Assembly: GCF_002294995.1 (NCBI RefSeq)
Contig: NZ_NSGF01000024.1
Location: 1 to 64,000, forward strand
Reading direction: 5' to 3'
Length of the DNA stretch: 64,000 bases
Source: Mesorhizobium sp. WSM3860
GTDB lineage: Bacteria; Pseudomonadota; Alphaproteobacteria; Rhizobiales; Rhizobiaceae
In this document: positions 33,373-42,136 of the stretch, piece by piece
Numbering within the stretch: position 1 is the first letter of the stretch
Layout of the letters: every line of letters begins with the position of its first letter
The notes under the pieces: model-generated
What the model was told of the DNA's origin: nothing
Databases searched by the model: none
Seen by the model: the letters and a program-made list of their open reading frames with translations, nothing else
Made by a program: the position numbers and the translations under genes

Positions 33373-33843
33373 ATGCAGAAGATCACCACCTTCCTTTGGT
33401 TCGACGGCCAGGCCGAGGAAGCCATGAACCACTACGTCTCCATCTTCAAGAATTCGAAGGTGCTGAGCGTCACGCGCTGGCCCAAGGGCCATCCTCAGGA
33501 AGGCCAGGTGCTGGTCGCCTCGTTCGAGCTCGACGGCGTGCAGTTCCAAGCCCTCAACGGAGGGCCGCAATACAAGTTCACCGAGGCGATGTCGCTGTCG
33601 ATCGACTGCAAAACGCAGGAGGAGGTGGACTATTTCTGGGCCAGACTCACGGGGGGCGGCGGCGAACCGGGACGCTGCAGCTGGCTGAAGGACAAGTTCG
33701 GCGTCTCCTGGCAGGTCGTGCCGGAGCAACTGCCGCGCCTGCTTCAGGATCCGGACAGAGCGAAGGCCGGGCGCGTGATGTCGGCGATGATGCAGATGGG
33801 CAAGATCGACATCGCCACGATCGAGGAAGCGGCGAAGGGGTGA
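33373..33843 (+). CDS. PhnB-like VOC-family protein
   Basis: Protein of 156 aa of the PhnB / 3-demethylubiquinone methyltransferase-like group of the VOC superfamily. It opens MQKITTFLWFDGQAEEAMNHYVSIFKNSKVLSVTRW. It continues with FELDGVQFQALNGGPQYKFTEAMSLSIDCKTQEEVDYFWARL and ends with SWLKDKFGVSWQVVPEQL. All are hallmark segments of this group, whose real activity is mostly unknown. CGGAGGAG precedes the ATG. A VOC repeat lies between it and prfC. Confidence 0.87.
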   Translation: MQKITTFLWFDGQAEEAMNHYVSIFKNSKVLSVTRWPKGHPQEGQVLVASFELDGVQFQALNGGPQYKFTEAMSLSIDCKTQEEVDYFWARLTGGGGEPGRCSWLKDKFGVSWQVVPEQLPRLLQDPDRAKAGRVMSAMMQMGKIDIATIEEAAKG

Positions 33844-33849
33844 TTAGGC

Positions 33850-33948
33850 GTGAATAGTGAATGGTGAATGGTGAATGGTGAATGGTGAGGATTAGCATCC
33901 GCGCCTTTCCGTCCTACTACTCACTATTCACTATTCACCATTCACCTC
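33850..33948. repeat. GTGAATGGT-type 7-bp-period inverted repeat (family C)
   Basis: The left arm has GTGAATA followed by four near-identical GTGAATG units. The right arm is TCACTATTCACTATTCACC-ATTCACC. It separates the convergent PhnB-like and prfC genes. It is the second copy of the element at 15076-15188 and could act as a two-way terminator. Confidence 0.8.
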
Positions 33949-33955
33949 ATCAGAA

Positions 33956-35548
33956 TCACGCGGCCTTGTCGCGGACCTGATAATCCTTGACGGCGGCGAA
34001 GCGGATCGCTTTCCAGCGCTCGGCCTCGTAGTTGAGCGAGAAGGCGTGCTGGGCGAGGAACACCGGATCGTTGTCGAGGTCGCGGGCGATGTCGCCGCGA
34101 TGCGCTTCGATAAAGCGCTGCACATCCGCCCTGTCGTCGGCCGAGATCCAGCGGCAGACGGAGAAGCGGGACATCTCGAAATCCACCGGCAGCGTGTATT
34201 CGATGTTCAGCCGCTCCTTCAGCACATCGAGCTGCAGCGCGCCGACGACGCCGACGATGGCCGGCGAGCCGTCCTCGGGCGAGAACAGCTGCACGACACC
34301 CTCCTCGGCCATCTGATGCAGCGCTTCCTTCAGCTTCTTGGCTTTCATGGCATCGCCGAGGCGGACGCGGCGCAGGATTTCCGGCGCGAAGTTCGGCACG
34401 CCGCGGAACAGGATCTCCTCGCCCTCGGTCAGGGTGTCGCCGATGCGCAGCGTGCCGTGATTGGGAATGCCGACGACGTCGCCAGCAAAGGCCTCGTCGG
34501 CGGTGACACGGGTGCGGGCGAAGAAGAACTGCGGCGCCGAGAGGCTCATCGGCTTGCCGGTGCGCACCAGCTTGGCCTTCATGCCGCGCTCCAGCTTGCC
34601 GGAGCAGACGCGGACGAAGGCGATGCGATCGCGATGGTTGGGATCCATGTTGGCCTGGATCTTGAAGACGAAGGAGGTCATCTTCTCCTCGGTCGCCTCG
34701 ACCGTGCGTTCATCGGCTGCCTGGGCGCGTGGCGGCGGTCCGTAGCCGCCGAGCGCCTCGATCAGATCGCGAACGCCGTAATTGCGCAGCGCCGAGCCGA
34801 AATAGACCGGCGTCAGATGGCCTTCGCGGAAGGCTTCAATATCGAGAGGTCGGCAAGCCTCCCGCGCGAGCTCCAGTTCCTCGATGAAGTCGTTGCGCTC
34901 GTTTTCCGGCAGCAACCCGGCGACGCGGTTGGAATCCGGGCCGTGGACCGGCGTGCGCTCCTTCTCGTCGTCGCTCCGGCGCACGGCGTTCTGCGCCAGG
35001 TGATAGGTGCCGGAAAAGGTCTTGCCGCGGCCGATCGGCCAGGTGACCGGTGCTGTGTCCAGCGCCAGCTTCCGCTCGATCTCGTCGAGGATTTCGAACG
35101 GATCGCGGCTCTCGCGGTCCATCTTGTTGACGAAGGTGATAATCGGGATGTCGCGCAGCCGACAGACCTCGAACAGTTTCAGCGTGCGCGGCTCGATGCC
35201 CTTGGCGGCGTCGATGACCATGACGGCCGAATCCACCGCCGAGAGCGTGCGGTAGGTGTCGTCGGCGAAATCCTCGTGGCCGGGCGTGTCGAGCAGGTTG
35301 AAGACGTTGTCGTCATATTCAAAGGTCATCACCGAAGTGACGACCGAGATGCCGCGCTCGCGCTCGATCTTCATCCAGTCGGACCGGGTCTGGATGCGAT
35401 CTTTCTTCGCCTTGACCTCGCCGGCAAGCTGGATGGCGCCGCCGAACAGAAGCAGCTTTTCGGTGAGCGTGGTCTTGCCGGCATCGGGGTGGGCGATGAT
35501 CGCGAAAGTGCGGCGGCGCGATACCGCCTGTTCGATGTCTTCTGCCAA
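33956..35548 (-). CDS. prfC: Peptide chain release factor 3
   Basis: Translational GTPase RF3, 530 aa, which removes RF1/RF2 from the ribosome after peptide release. G1 is AHPDAGKTTLTEKLL, switch I/G2 in ERERGISVVTSV, G3 LLDTPGHEDF and G4 FVNKMDRE. The C-terminal RF3-specific domain includes YTLPVDFEMSRFSVCRWISADD. Length and motif order are standard. It is a single gene, convergent with the PhnB-like gene. Confidence 0.96.
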   Translation of the reverse strand: MAEDIEQAVSRRRTFAIIAHPDAGKTTLTEKLLLFGGAIQLAGEVKAKKDRIQTRSDWMKIERERGISVVTSVMTFEYDDNVFNLLDTPGHEDFADDTYRTLSAVDSAVMVIDAAKGIEPRTLKLFEVCRLRDIPIITFVNKMDRESRDPFEILDEIERKLALDTAPVTWPIGRGKTFSGTYHLAQNAVRRSDDEKERTPVHGPDSNRVAGLLPENERNDFIEELELAREACRPLDIEAFREGHLTPVYFGSALRNYGVRDLIEALGGYGPPPRAQAADERTVEATEEKMTSFVFKIQANMDPNHRDRIAFVRVCSGKLERGMKAKLVRTGKPMSLSAPQFFFARTRVTADEAFAGDVVGIPNHGTLRIGDTLTEGEEILFRGVPNFAPEILRRVRLGDAMKAKKLKEALHQMAEEGVVQLFSPEDGSPAIVGVVGALQLDVLKERLNIEYTLPVDFEMSRFSVCRWISADDRADVQRFIEAHRGDIARDLDNDPVFLAQHAFSLNYEAERWKAIRFAAVKDYQVRDKAA

Positions 35549-35777
35549 TTTTTTGGAATCCTATCTGTGGCGCGGGCTTCTAGCAGCGCATTTTGGGCAT
35601 GTCGACAGTTTCGGGCAGACCGGCACGGCCGAACAGCGTGGTGGAGCGCCCTGACAGGAACCTCGGCTACCGGATTTGCCTCGACCAGCCGCCAATTTCG
35701 GCAAACGGGCCGGCCGTGCGGGCGGCAAGCCTTCAAATCCCGGTTCACCGATTCTGTCGGCACGCGCGGCTGTTGCT

Positions 35778-36120
35778 GTGAGAAAATGGCACGAGGCCGC
35801 AGCCTGCTTCACCGAAGCGGAGACCGCTGGCGAGTTGCTGACGGCCGATCTCGAGGAATGGGCACTTGCGCTGGAGTGCATGGGGCGCCCCGCTGAAGCC
35901 ATCCCGCTTCTGGCGCGCGCGGTGACTGCCTACGGCGTGGGCGGCCAGCGGTTACGCGCGGCTTGCCCGGCAATCAGCCTGGCCAGGGTTCATCTGCAGA
36001 GAGGGGAACTTGCCGTCGCCAAGGGCTGGCACAAGCGCGCGGCGCAGCTGATCGATGGCGCAACCGACAGCAGGGAGCACGGCCTCTCCGGTTGCAAAGA
36101 AGGTCGACTCTTCTCAGCTC
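35778..36120 (+). pseudogene. Remnant of a TPR-containing regulator N-terminus
   Basis: A frame starting GTG-encoded VRKWHEAAACFTEAETAGELLTADLEEWALALECMGRPAEAIPLLARAVTAYG and running to QLIDGATDSREHG looks like the first TPR repeats of large LuxR/cyclase-type TPR regulators. After REHG the family continues with more helices, but here the sequence loses the pattern and no HTH or cyclase part follows. Another frame over 36055-36190 (LTRRFEELKGLLAGTQKI) may be a second scrap of the same gene. The stretch 35549-36257 otherwise holds only the prfC upstream region and this remnant. Confidence 0.45.
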
Positions 36121-36257
36121 ACGCGGCGCTTCGAAGAGCTGAAGGGCCTGCTTGCCGGGACGCAGAAGATAGCGGTGGGGCGGCGCGCAACCGCTTCTCG
36201 CTTGAGGTCTGGCCGGCGCGATGGCATGAGGGGGAAATTTCCTCTGAAGGTCATGGC

Positions 36258-37328
36258 ATGAGCAGCGCGAAACAAATCATCGTCATCGGCGCCGGCATCA
36301 TCGGCGCATCGATCGCCTGGCATCTGGCGAAGGCCGGAGCGCGGGTGACGGTCGTCTCGACAAGCGGCGCCGGCGGTGTGGCGACGCCCAATTCCTTCGC
36401 CTGGATCAACGCAAGCTGGGGCAACCCGGAGACCTATTTCCGGCTGCGCATCCGGGCCATGGCCGAATGGAAACGCTTGGCGAATGATCTGCCGGGCCTG
36501 CCGCTTGCCTGGTGCGGCGGCCTGTGCTGGGACCTGCCGGCGGACAAGCTCAAAGCCTATGCGGCCGAGCATTCGTCCTGGGGCTACGGCATCGAGCGGG
36601 TCGACGCCAAGCAGGCAGCGCGGATCGAGCCGAACCTGACCGAGCTTCCGGATTTTGCGCTTCACGTCGCCGAGGAAGGCGTGGCCGAGCCGGTCGCGAC
36701 CGCAAAGGCGCTGCTGGCGGACGCCGAACGGCGCGGCGCGCGGCTCGTTATGGGGACTGTCGATAGACTGACTCTATCCGGTGGCAAGCTCACCGGCGTC
36801 GTCGTAGCGGGTGAAACCATCGCCGCCGATCAGGTCGTGATCGCCGCCGGCGCCGGCGCCCCGGCGATCGCCGCGACGGCAGGCGTTCAGCTGCCGATCA
36901 AGACGCCGCCCGGCCTGATCGTGCATTCGCGACCCTACGGGAAGCTGCTCAACGGCCTTGTGCTGGCCGAGAGGCTGCATATGCGGCAGACGGCGGAGGG
37001 CCGGATCATCGCCGGCTCGGATTTTGGCGGCGGCGATCCTGGCGAGAACCCGGAGGCAACCGCGCTTGAGCTTTTCGAAGCGGTGAAAGCGATGCTGCGC
37101 GGCGCCGACGGGGTGGAGTACGATTTCCACACAGTCGGCTATCGTCCTACTCCGATCGATGGCTTCCCAATTGTCAGCCGCGCCGAAGGAATAGGCGGCC
37201 TCTATGTCGCCGTCACCCATTCCGGCATTACGCTGGCACCCGCCATCGGCCTGTTTGCGGCCGGCGAAATCCTCGATGGCGAGCGCGATCCATTGCTCGC
37301 GCCTTATGCGCTGTCGCGCTTCGCTTAG
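36258..37328 (+). CDS. FAD-dependent oxidoreductase, DAO family
   Basis: Flavoprotein of 356 aa of the D-amino-acid oxidase/glycine oxidase type. The dinucleotide fold IIVIGAGIIGASIAWHLAKAGARVTVV is at residues 6-33, and the second FAD segment includes TAEGRIIAGSDFGGGD. The C-terminal YDFHTVGYRPTPIDGFPIVSRAEGIGGLYVAVTHSGITLAPAIG is the family's closing motif. It probably oxidises an amino acid or secondary amine. The start at 36258 has GAAGG upstream; an extended frame from 35676 covers the remnant above and is not part of this protein. Confidence 0.88.
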   Translation: MSSAKQIIVIGAGIIGASIAWHLAKAGARVTVVSTSGAGGVATPNSFAWINASWGNPETYFRLRIRAMAEWKRLANDLPGLPLAWCGGLCWDLPADKLKAYAAEHSSWGYGIERVDAKQAARIEPNLTELPDFALHVAEEGVAEPVATAKALLADAERRGARLVMGTVDRLTLSGGKLTGVVVAGETIAADQVVIAAGAGAPAIAATAGVQLPIKTPPGLIVHSRPYGKLLNGLVLAERLHMRQTAEGRIIAGSDFGGGDPGENPEATALELFEAVKAMLRGADGVEYDFHTVGYRPTPIDGFPIVSRAEGIGGLYVAVTHSGITLAPAIGLFAAGEILDGERDPLLAPYALSRFA

Positions 37329-37336
37329 AGTTATCA

Positions 37337-37384
37337 ACGCAATCCCGGACGGAAAACCGCTTCGCACTTTTCCTGGAATTGCTT
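37337..37384. repeat. ACGCAATTCC...GGAATTGCT dispersed repeat (family A)
   Basis: ACGCAATCCCGGACGGAAAA followed by CCGCTTCGCACTTTTCCTGG and AATTGCT, with ends that pair as AATTCC/GGAATT. It fills the whole gap between two convergent genes and touches the amidase stop codon. Confidence 0.75.
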
Positions 37385-38757
37385 TAATAGCCCGGCGGCC
37401 GGCGGAAACCGCCAGTTAGCGGCGCCATCGCCGTCGCGACGCCGAGCAGTCTCGCCTCCGACCAGCGCTTGCCGACCAGTTGCAGGCCGAGGGGCAAACC
37501 GTTGCTGTCCTGCCCGCATGGTATCGCCAGCGCCGGATGGCCGGAATAGTTGAACACCGCGCCATAGGCCGGCAGCATCCAATAGCTCTCGTCCTTGCCG
37601 TCGACCTTGAGCGCGCTGCCCGGCTTGCAGTGCGGAAAGGCCGTGGTCATGGCGACCGGGCAAAGCAAGGCATCGCAGCTTTCTAAGAACTGCTCCCAGG
37701 CAAAGATCGACCGGTCGCGGCGGGCAAGCGCCGCGAACCAGCGCGACACCGGCGCAGGCTGTTCCGGCGGTTCCGGTTGCGCTGCCTCCAGCATCATGCC
37801 GATCAACTTGCCGCCCTCGGCGAGATCATCATGCAGGTCGAGCTTCGGCAGTTTGGCTTCCTCGACGTGCGCGCCGGCGGAAGCGAGCCTAGCAGCCAAT
37901 CTTTCGACCGCGGCGCCGATCTCGGCGGCCACCGGAAAGCCGGGGAAGGTGCCGGCGAAGGCGATGCGCAGCGATTTCAGCTCGAGCTTCGGCATCGGAT
38001 CAACCGGCACCGGCGCCAGATCGGTGTCGGCTCCGTCCGGACCGGCAATGATTTGATAGATCAGCGCCAGGTCCTCGATGTTGCGAGCAATCGGTCCAAC
38101 GCAGGACATCAAGCGGACGCTGCGCGGAATGCCACTCGGATCGGGAAAAGCGCCGGCCAGCGAGACGCGATGCTCGGTCGGCTTCAGGCCGTAGACGCCG
38201 CAAAACGCCGCGGGCAAGCGGATGGAATTCTGCATGTCGGTGCCGACCTCGAACGACGTCATGCCCGTCGCGACCGCGGCTGCTGCGCCACCGCTTGAGC
38301 CGCCCGCCGTACGCGACGGATCCCAGGGGTTGGCGGTGCGGCCGAAAAGCGGATTGTCCGACTGCCAGTCGCCCAGCATGGTGGCGACGTTGGTTTTGCC
38401 GACCAGCACGCCGCCGGCTGTCTTTAGCCTTGCAACCACAGGGCTGTCCTGCTTGGCAACGTAGTCGGCAAATGGCGGGAAGCCGACCGTCGTCTTCATG
38501 CCAGCGGTCTCGTGCGCATCCTTCAGCGTGAACGGCACGCCGTGCAGCGGTCCGAGCGGTTCGCCGCGCGCCAGTGCCGCATCGGCTTGTCGGGCACGCT
38601 CACGTGCGCCTTCTTGATCGAGGAGGACGACGGCGTTGACCGTCTCATTATGCCGGTCGATCTGTGCCAGATGCGCATCGAGCGCCTCCACGGCCGAGAT
38701 TCTCCGGTGGGCAATTGCTGCCGCGAGTTCGGTAGTCGAGGAAAATCCGATGTCCAT
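37384..38757 (-). CDS. Amidase (amidase signature family)
   Basis: Hydrolase of 457 aa of the amidase signature family. Lys79 (TLKDAHE), Ser154 (AGGSSGG) and Ser178 form the Lys-cisSer-Ser triad, with the 24-residue serine spacing seen in fatty-acid amide hydrolase. The nucleophile motif reads TDMQNSIRLPAAFCG instead of the usual TDxGGSIRxPA, an uncommon change next to the oxyanion hole. The substrate is unknown. The ATG at 38757 follows GGAG; an in-frame GTG 9 nt upstream is less likely. Confidence 0.9.
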   Translation of the reverse strand: MDIGFSSTTELAAAIAHRRISAVEALDAHLAQIDRHNETVNAVVLLDQEGARERARQADAALARGEPLGPLHGVPFTLKDAHETAGMKTTVGFPPFADYVAKQDSPVVARLKTAGGVLVGKTNVATMLGDWQSDNPLFGRTANPWDPSRTAGGSSGGAAAAVATGMTSFEVGTDMQNSIRLPAAFCGVYGLKPTEHRVSLAGAFPDPSGIPRSVRLMSCVGPIARNIEDLALIYQIIAGPDGADTDLAPVPVDPMPKLELKSLRIAFAGTFPGFPVAAEIGAAVERLAARLASAGAHVEEAKLPKLDLHDDLAEGGKLIGMMLEAAQPEPPEQPAPVSRWFAALARRDRSIFAWEQFLESCDALLCPVAMTTAFPHCKPGSALKVDGKDESYWMLPAYGAVFNYSGHPALAIPCGQDSNGLPLGLQLVGKRWSEARLLGVATAMAPLTGGFRRPPGY

Positions 38758-38884
38758 GATGCGCACTCCGGCTGCTTGCCGCGCTGCGCCTTGAACATGG
38801 CGGATGAGAGCACGGCTTCAAGCTGAATTCAGCATCCGAACGCCTGAAGCGCTTGATCGAAATTGCGCCGACCGATTTTCAGGT

Positions 38885-39057
38885 TGGCGCTCTACGGCGC
38901 CCTCTGTCCTGCCGGACATCTCCCCCACTCGGGGCGAGATCAGCCGTCACCGCGGCTTTCGCGACTGGGTCTATATTGCAGGATGGAGCGAGAGCCGGAG
39001 CTGCCAATCTCCCCACTTGTGATGGAGATGTCGGCAGGACAGAGGGCGGCGCTGTCC
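38885..39057. repeat. Large intergenic inverted repeat (family B relative)
   Basis: The left arm GGCGCCCTCTGTCCTGCCGG-ACATCTCC and right arm GGAGATGTCGGCAGGACAG-AGGGCGGCGC pair over about 28 bp with few mismatches. The interior contains sequence shared with 54862-54915. The gap 38758-39079 between amidase and the amidotransferase holds nothing else that I can see. Confidence 0.8.
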
Positions 39058-39079
39058 CGTGACCTTGCTAAGTTTGGAG

Positions 39080-39880
39080 CTAAACGGCCACCGCGAACTT
39101 AGCAGCTGCCGGCGCGAACGGCCGGATGTTTGTGCCGTCTCTGGTCATGGTGACGAAGCTCGACGGCGGGATCGCCTGCCAGTCGCCGCCGTCGCGGTCG
39201 AACGGTTCCGAGACAATGCAGCGGCCGGCTCGGCTCGCGAATGCGCCGGTATAGAGCGTCGGCGCATGGCCGTCAGTGGCGTAGCGCACAGCGTAGAGCG
39301 TCTCGCCATCGGAGAAGGCGGCAGTCAGCTTCAGGGAGGGTTCGAGGCCGGCGTGGCGCGAAGCCTCGAGAACGCGGCTGGTGGCGCGGGATACCGCGCC
39401 TTGCGGGTCGGCGGACAGACCTTCGTCGAGCATCAGCAGGAAGAAGAGTTCGGAATCAGTCGTCCCTTCGCGCTGGTCGAAGACGGCATCCGACAGCGAA
39501 TTTTCCAGCGTACGGCGGATCTTCTCGAAGCCGCCGATCTGGCCGTTGTGCATGAACGACCAGCGGCCGGAGACGAACGGATGGCAGTTCATGCGGCTGG
39601 TGGCACCACCGGTCGAGGCACGCACATGGGCGAGGAACAGGCCGGATTTGATCTGGCGGCAGAGGCTTTTCAGATTGGGGTCCGACCAGGCCGGCAGGAT
39701 GTCGCGATAAAGGCCGGGCTCGGGACGGTCGCCGTACCAGGCGAGGCCAAAACCGTCGCCATTGGTCGGCGACTTGGCCTCCTGGGCGCAGTGGCTCTGG
39801 GCAATCAGCGAATGGCAGGGCGCGGTAATGATGTCTTCGAGGAAGACCGCTTCACCAAGATAGGCCGCCCACCGGCACAT
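39080..39880 (-). CDS. Class II glutamine amidotransferase
   Basis: Ntn-type glutamine amidotransferase domain protein, 266 aa, of the YafJ/EgtC group. Cys2 becomes the N-terminal nucleophile after removal of Met (MCRWAAYLGEAVFLEDI). Glutamine-binding elements include NGDGFGLAWYG, LAHVRASTGG, and HPFVSGRWSFMHNGQIGGF. There is no synthetase domain, so the acceptor reaction must be supplied by another protein or is absent. It lies 16 nt after the DUF6356 gene, suggesting a two-gene operon. Confidence 0.9.
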   Translation of the reverse strand: MCRWAAYLGEAVFLEDIITAPCHSLIAQSHCAQEAKSPTNGDGFGLAWYGDRPEPGLYRDILPAWSDPNLKSLCRQIKSGLFLAHVRASTGGATSRMNCHPFVSGRWSFMHNGQIGGFEKIRRTLENSLSDAVFDQREGTTDSELFFLLMLDEGLSADPQGAVSRATSRVLEASRHAGLEPSLKLTAAFSDGETLYAVRYATDGHAPTLYTGAFASRAGRCIVSEPFDRDGGDWQAIPPSSFVTMTRDGTNIRPFAPAAAKFAVAV

Positions 39881-39896
39881 CGCATTCCACCAGTTA

Positions 39897-40148
39897 TCAG
39901 GCGCGATCCATCAGAGCCGACGGCTCCTTCACCGCGTGTGAGCCTCTGTTATGCGTACGCTCATAGAGCTCACGGACGATTCGACTTGCCGTAGTCTCGA
40001 ACAGAAACGGCAAGAAAGCGTGAACGAGGGCGGCGCCCGCGGCCATCGACAGGCGGGACCAGAACCAGGCGGCGAAGGCCATGTGGCCGAAATAGGTTTC
40101 GCCAACCTTGGCCGGGTGAGACGTAAAGAGCGCCGAAAACCGCGTCAT
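39897..40148 (-). CDS. DUF6356 family small membrane protein
   Basis: Protein of 83 aa from the start with an excellent AGGAGG site. It begins MTRFSALFTSHPAKVGETYFGHMAFAAWFWSRLSMAAGAALVHAFLPFLF, with one or two membrane helices and the conserved SHPxxVGETYxxHM start. It ends in TTASRIVRELYERTHNRG. The family is widespread in alphaproteobacteria without known function. It is transcribed with the amidotransferase and is divergent from the Lrp gene. Confidence 0.85.
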   Translation of the reverse strand: MTRFSALFTSHPAKVGETYFGHMAFAAWFWSRLSMAAGAALVHAFLPFLFETTASRIVRELYERTHNRGSHAVKEPSALMDRA

Positions 40149-40263
40149 GGTGATCCCTCCTGCCGGGATGAGTCCCGATGCTGAGTATCCTGCCAAGATC
40201 TGAAGGTTCATCGGTCTCAAATTGTCCTTGTGTTGAGCGTTATTTTGGGACATTCATCCCAAT

Positions 40264-40734
40264 ATGCCCTTCGAACTTGATGCGATTGACCGACGATTAC
40301 TCGCGGAACTGCAGCGCGACGGCACGCTTTCCGTCGACCAGCTGTCGGAGCGCGTGGCCTTGTCCCGCAACGCTTGCTGGCGACGTGTCAAGCGGCTGGA
40401 GGAGGAGGGCGTCATTACCGGGCGCGTGGCGCTGGTCGATGCCGACAAGCTCGGGCTCGGCCTCTCTGTTTTCATCCTGATCCGCACGTCCAACCACGAC
40501 CCGGACTGGCTGCAGAAGTTCCGGGCGGCGGTGACGGGCTTTGCCGAGATCACCGGCGTCTACCGCATGTCGGGCGACCTCGACTATGTGCTGCGAGCCC
40601 GCGTCGCCGACGTGAAAGCTTATGACAGGCTCTATCAGCGGCTGATCGCCAAGGTGCCGCTGTCGGACGTCTCCGCTTCCTTCGTCATGGAGGAGATCAA
40701 GGAGACGACCGTCGTTCCGGTGGAGCTACGCTGA
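40264..40734 (+). CDS. Lrp/AsnC-family transcriptional regulator
   Basis: Regulator of 156 aa. The N-terminal HTH is LDAIDRRLLAELQRDGTLSVDQLSERVALSRNACWRRVKRLEEEG and the C-terminal RAM ligand domain contains VTGFAEITGVYRMSGDLDYVLRARVADVKAYDRL. It likely responds to an amino acid. It is divergent from the DUF6356-amidotransferase pair across 115 nt and may regulate that pair or its own gene. Its 3' neighbour is dut. Confidence 0.92.
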   Translation: MPFELDAIDRRLLAELQRDGTLSVDQLSERVALSRNACWRRVKRLEEEGVITGRVALVDADKLGLGLSVFILIRTSNHDPDWLQKFRAAVTGFAEITGVYRMSGDLDYVLRARVADVKAYDRLYQRLIAKVPLSDVSASFVMEEIKETTVVPVELR

Positions 40735-40818
40735 CGCGGAACCGCATTGAAAGAAAGGCGTTGATAGCGTCGCGGCCGGGTTGACCGAATCGGCAGCCGC
40801 GCCGATAGGAATGGGCTC

Positions 40819-41304
40819 ATGCGCACGGCTGTCTATCCTTCTTCCGTCATCGGCCCCACCGTCGGTTTCGTCAGGCTTCCGCATGGCGATGGCCTGCCGC
40901 TGCCGGCCTATGAAAGCGCGGGTGCTGCCGGGATGGACCTGCGAGCCGCCGTGCCGGAAGACCGGCCGCTGCTCATCCTGCCCGGAAAACGCGCGCTGGT
41001 GCCGACCGGGCTGATCCTGGAAATCCCGGAAGGCATGGAAGGCCAGGTGCGGCCGCGCTCCGGCCTCGCCTTCAAGCATGGCCTGACTGTGCTCAACACG
41101 CCGGGCACCATCGACAGCGACTATCGCGGCGAGGTGAAAGTGCTGCTCGTCAATCTTGGCGATGAGGATTTCGCGGTGGCGCGCGGCATGCGGATCGCGC
41201 AGATCGTGTTTGCGGCGGTGACGCAGGTGGCCAGCGAAGAACGGGCGCTTGCCGGCGGCACGGCGCGCGGCGCAGGCGGTTTCGGATCGACCGGCACGGC
41301 GTAA
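40819..41304 (+). CDS. dut: Deoxyuridine triphosphatase (dUTPase)
   Basis: Trimeric dUTPase of 161 aa that converts dUTP to dUMP and keeps uracil out of DNA. Motif 1 is SAGAAGMDLRAA, motif 2 RPRSGLAFK, motif 3 LNTPGTIDSDYRGEV, motif 4 RIAQIVFAAV and motif 5 (C-terminal, phosphate-closing arm) RGAGGFGSTG. All five are intact. The stop overlaps the ATG of the HAD gene by one base (TAATG). Confidence 0.96.
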   Translation: MRTAVYPSSVIGPTVGFVRLPHGDGLPLPAYESAGAAGMDLRAAVPEDRPLLILPGKRALVPTGLILEIPEGMEGQVRPRSGLAFKHGLTVLNTPGTIDSDYRGEVKVLLVNLGDEDFAVARGMRIAQIVFAAVTQVASEERALAGGTARGAGGFGSTGTA

Positions 41305-41963
41305 TGCTGGTTCCAAAACTGGTCATCTTCGATTGCGACGGGGTTCTGGTCGACACCGAGAACCTTGCCAATCGGCGCCTCGCCGAATGGCTTTGTGAAG
41401 CGGGCTTTCAAACCACATTCGAATATTGCCGCAAGAACTTCTCGGGCCGCACCATGGCTTCGGTGCAGAAAGAGATCGAAGAGGCGACCGAGGCCCGACT
41501 CGGCGCCGACTTCGTCGAACGCTGGAACGCCGGGCTGCCGGACCTGTTCGCGCATGGCGTCGAGGCGATCCCTCATGTGCGCGACTTCATCGAAAAGGTG
41601 CGCGCCGCCGGTATCGCCTATTGCGTCGCCTCGTCGGCGCGGGTTTCGAAGATGCATATCACGCTCGGGCAGACCGGGTTGTTGCCGCTGTTCGAGCACG
41701 CCATGTTCTCCTCGACCATGGTCGGGCGCGGCAAGCCGTTCCCGGACCTCTTCCTGCATGCGGCAAAGACGATGGGCTTCGCACCGGCCGACTGCATTGT
41801 CATCGAAGACAGTGTCGCCGGCACCCAGGCCGGCATTGCCGCCGGCATGCGCGTGTTTTCCTATCACGCCGATCCATTCTCGGACCCCGACGGGCTGGCG
41901 GAAGCCGGCGGCATCCTGTTCGACGACATGCGCGAACTCGCCGATCTGGTGCCGATCCTTTGA
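41304..41963 (+). CDS. HAD-superfamily phosphatase, beta-phosphoglucomutase-like
   Basis: HAD hydrolase of 219 aa with a helical cap (subfamily IA). Motif I is IFDCDGVLVDTE (Asp10, Asp12), motif II VASSARVSK, motif III Lys in GRGKPFPDLFL and motif IV VIEDSVAGTQAG. It most resembles the YieH/GmhB-like sugar or nucleotide phosphatases. It is coupled to dut through a one-base overlap, which might suggest a nucleotide substrate but proves nothing. Confidence 0.88.
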   Translation: MLVPKLVIFDCDGVLVDTENLANRRLAEWLCEAGFQTTFEYCRKNFSGRTMASVQKEIEEATEARLGADFVERWNAGLPDLFAHGVEAIPHVRDFIEKVRAAGIAYCVASSARVSKMHITLGQTGLLPLFEHAMFSSTMVGRGKPFPDLFLHAAKTMGFAPADCIVIEDSVAGTQAGIAAGMRVFSYHADPFSDPDGLAEAGGILFDDMRELADLVPIL

Positions 41964-41973
41964 TCGGACATTG

Positions 41974-42073
41974 GAGCGATTCAGCGTTCCGTTGAATTGC
42001 CGACCCGCTCTAGGTATTTGTTTTTACGCAATTCCAGACGGAAACTGTTTCACATCTATGCTGGAATTGCTCC
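41974..42073. repeat. Composite family A repeat
   Basis: A first half (AGCGATTCAGCGTTCCGTTG) is followed by CGCTCTAGGTATTTG and a second half ACGCAATTCCAGACGG ... CTGGAATTGCTCC. The same two-part layout occurs at 43876-43972. It lies between the HAD gene and the secreted-protein gene. Confidence 0.75.
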
Positions 42074-42136
42074 GGGCTGTGCGGCGAAATCTTCCGTGCT
42101 AGCGTGCATGCGTCAGACCGCCGGAAGCGCCCCTGC

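Noticed and set aside
35676..37328. 550-residue oxidoreductase including the TPR-like N-terminus
   Set aside because: The flavin-binding start at residue 195 of that frame has its own ATG and ribosome site, and the upstream part belongs to another, decayed gene.
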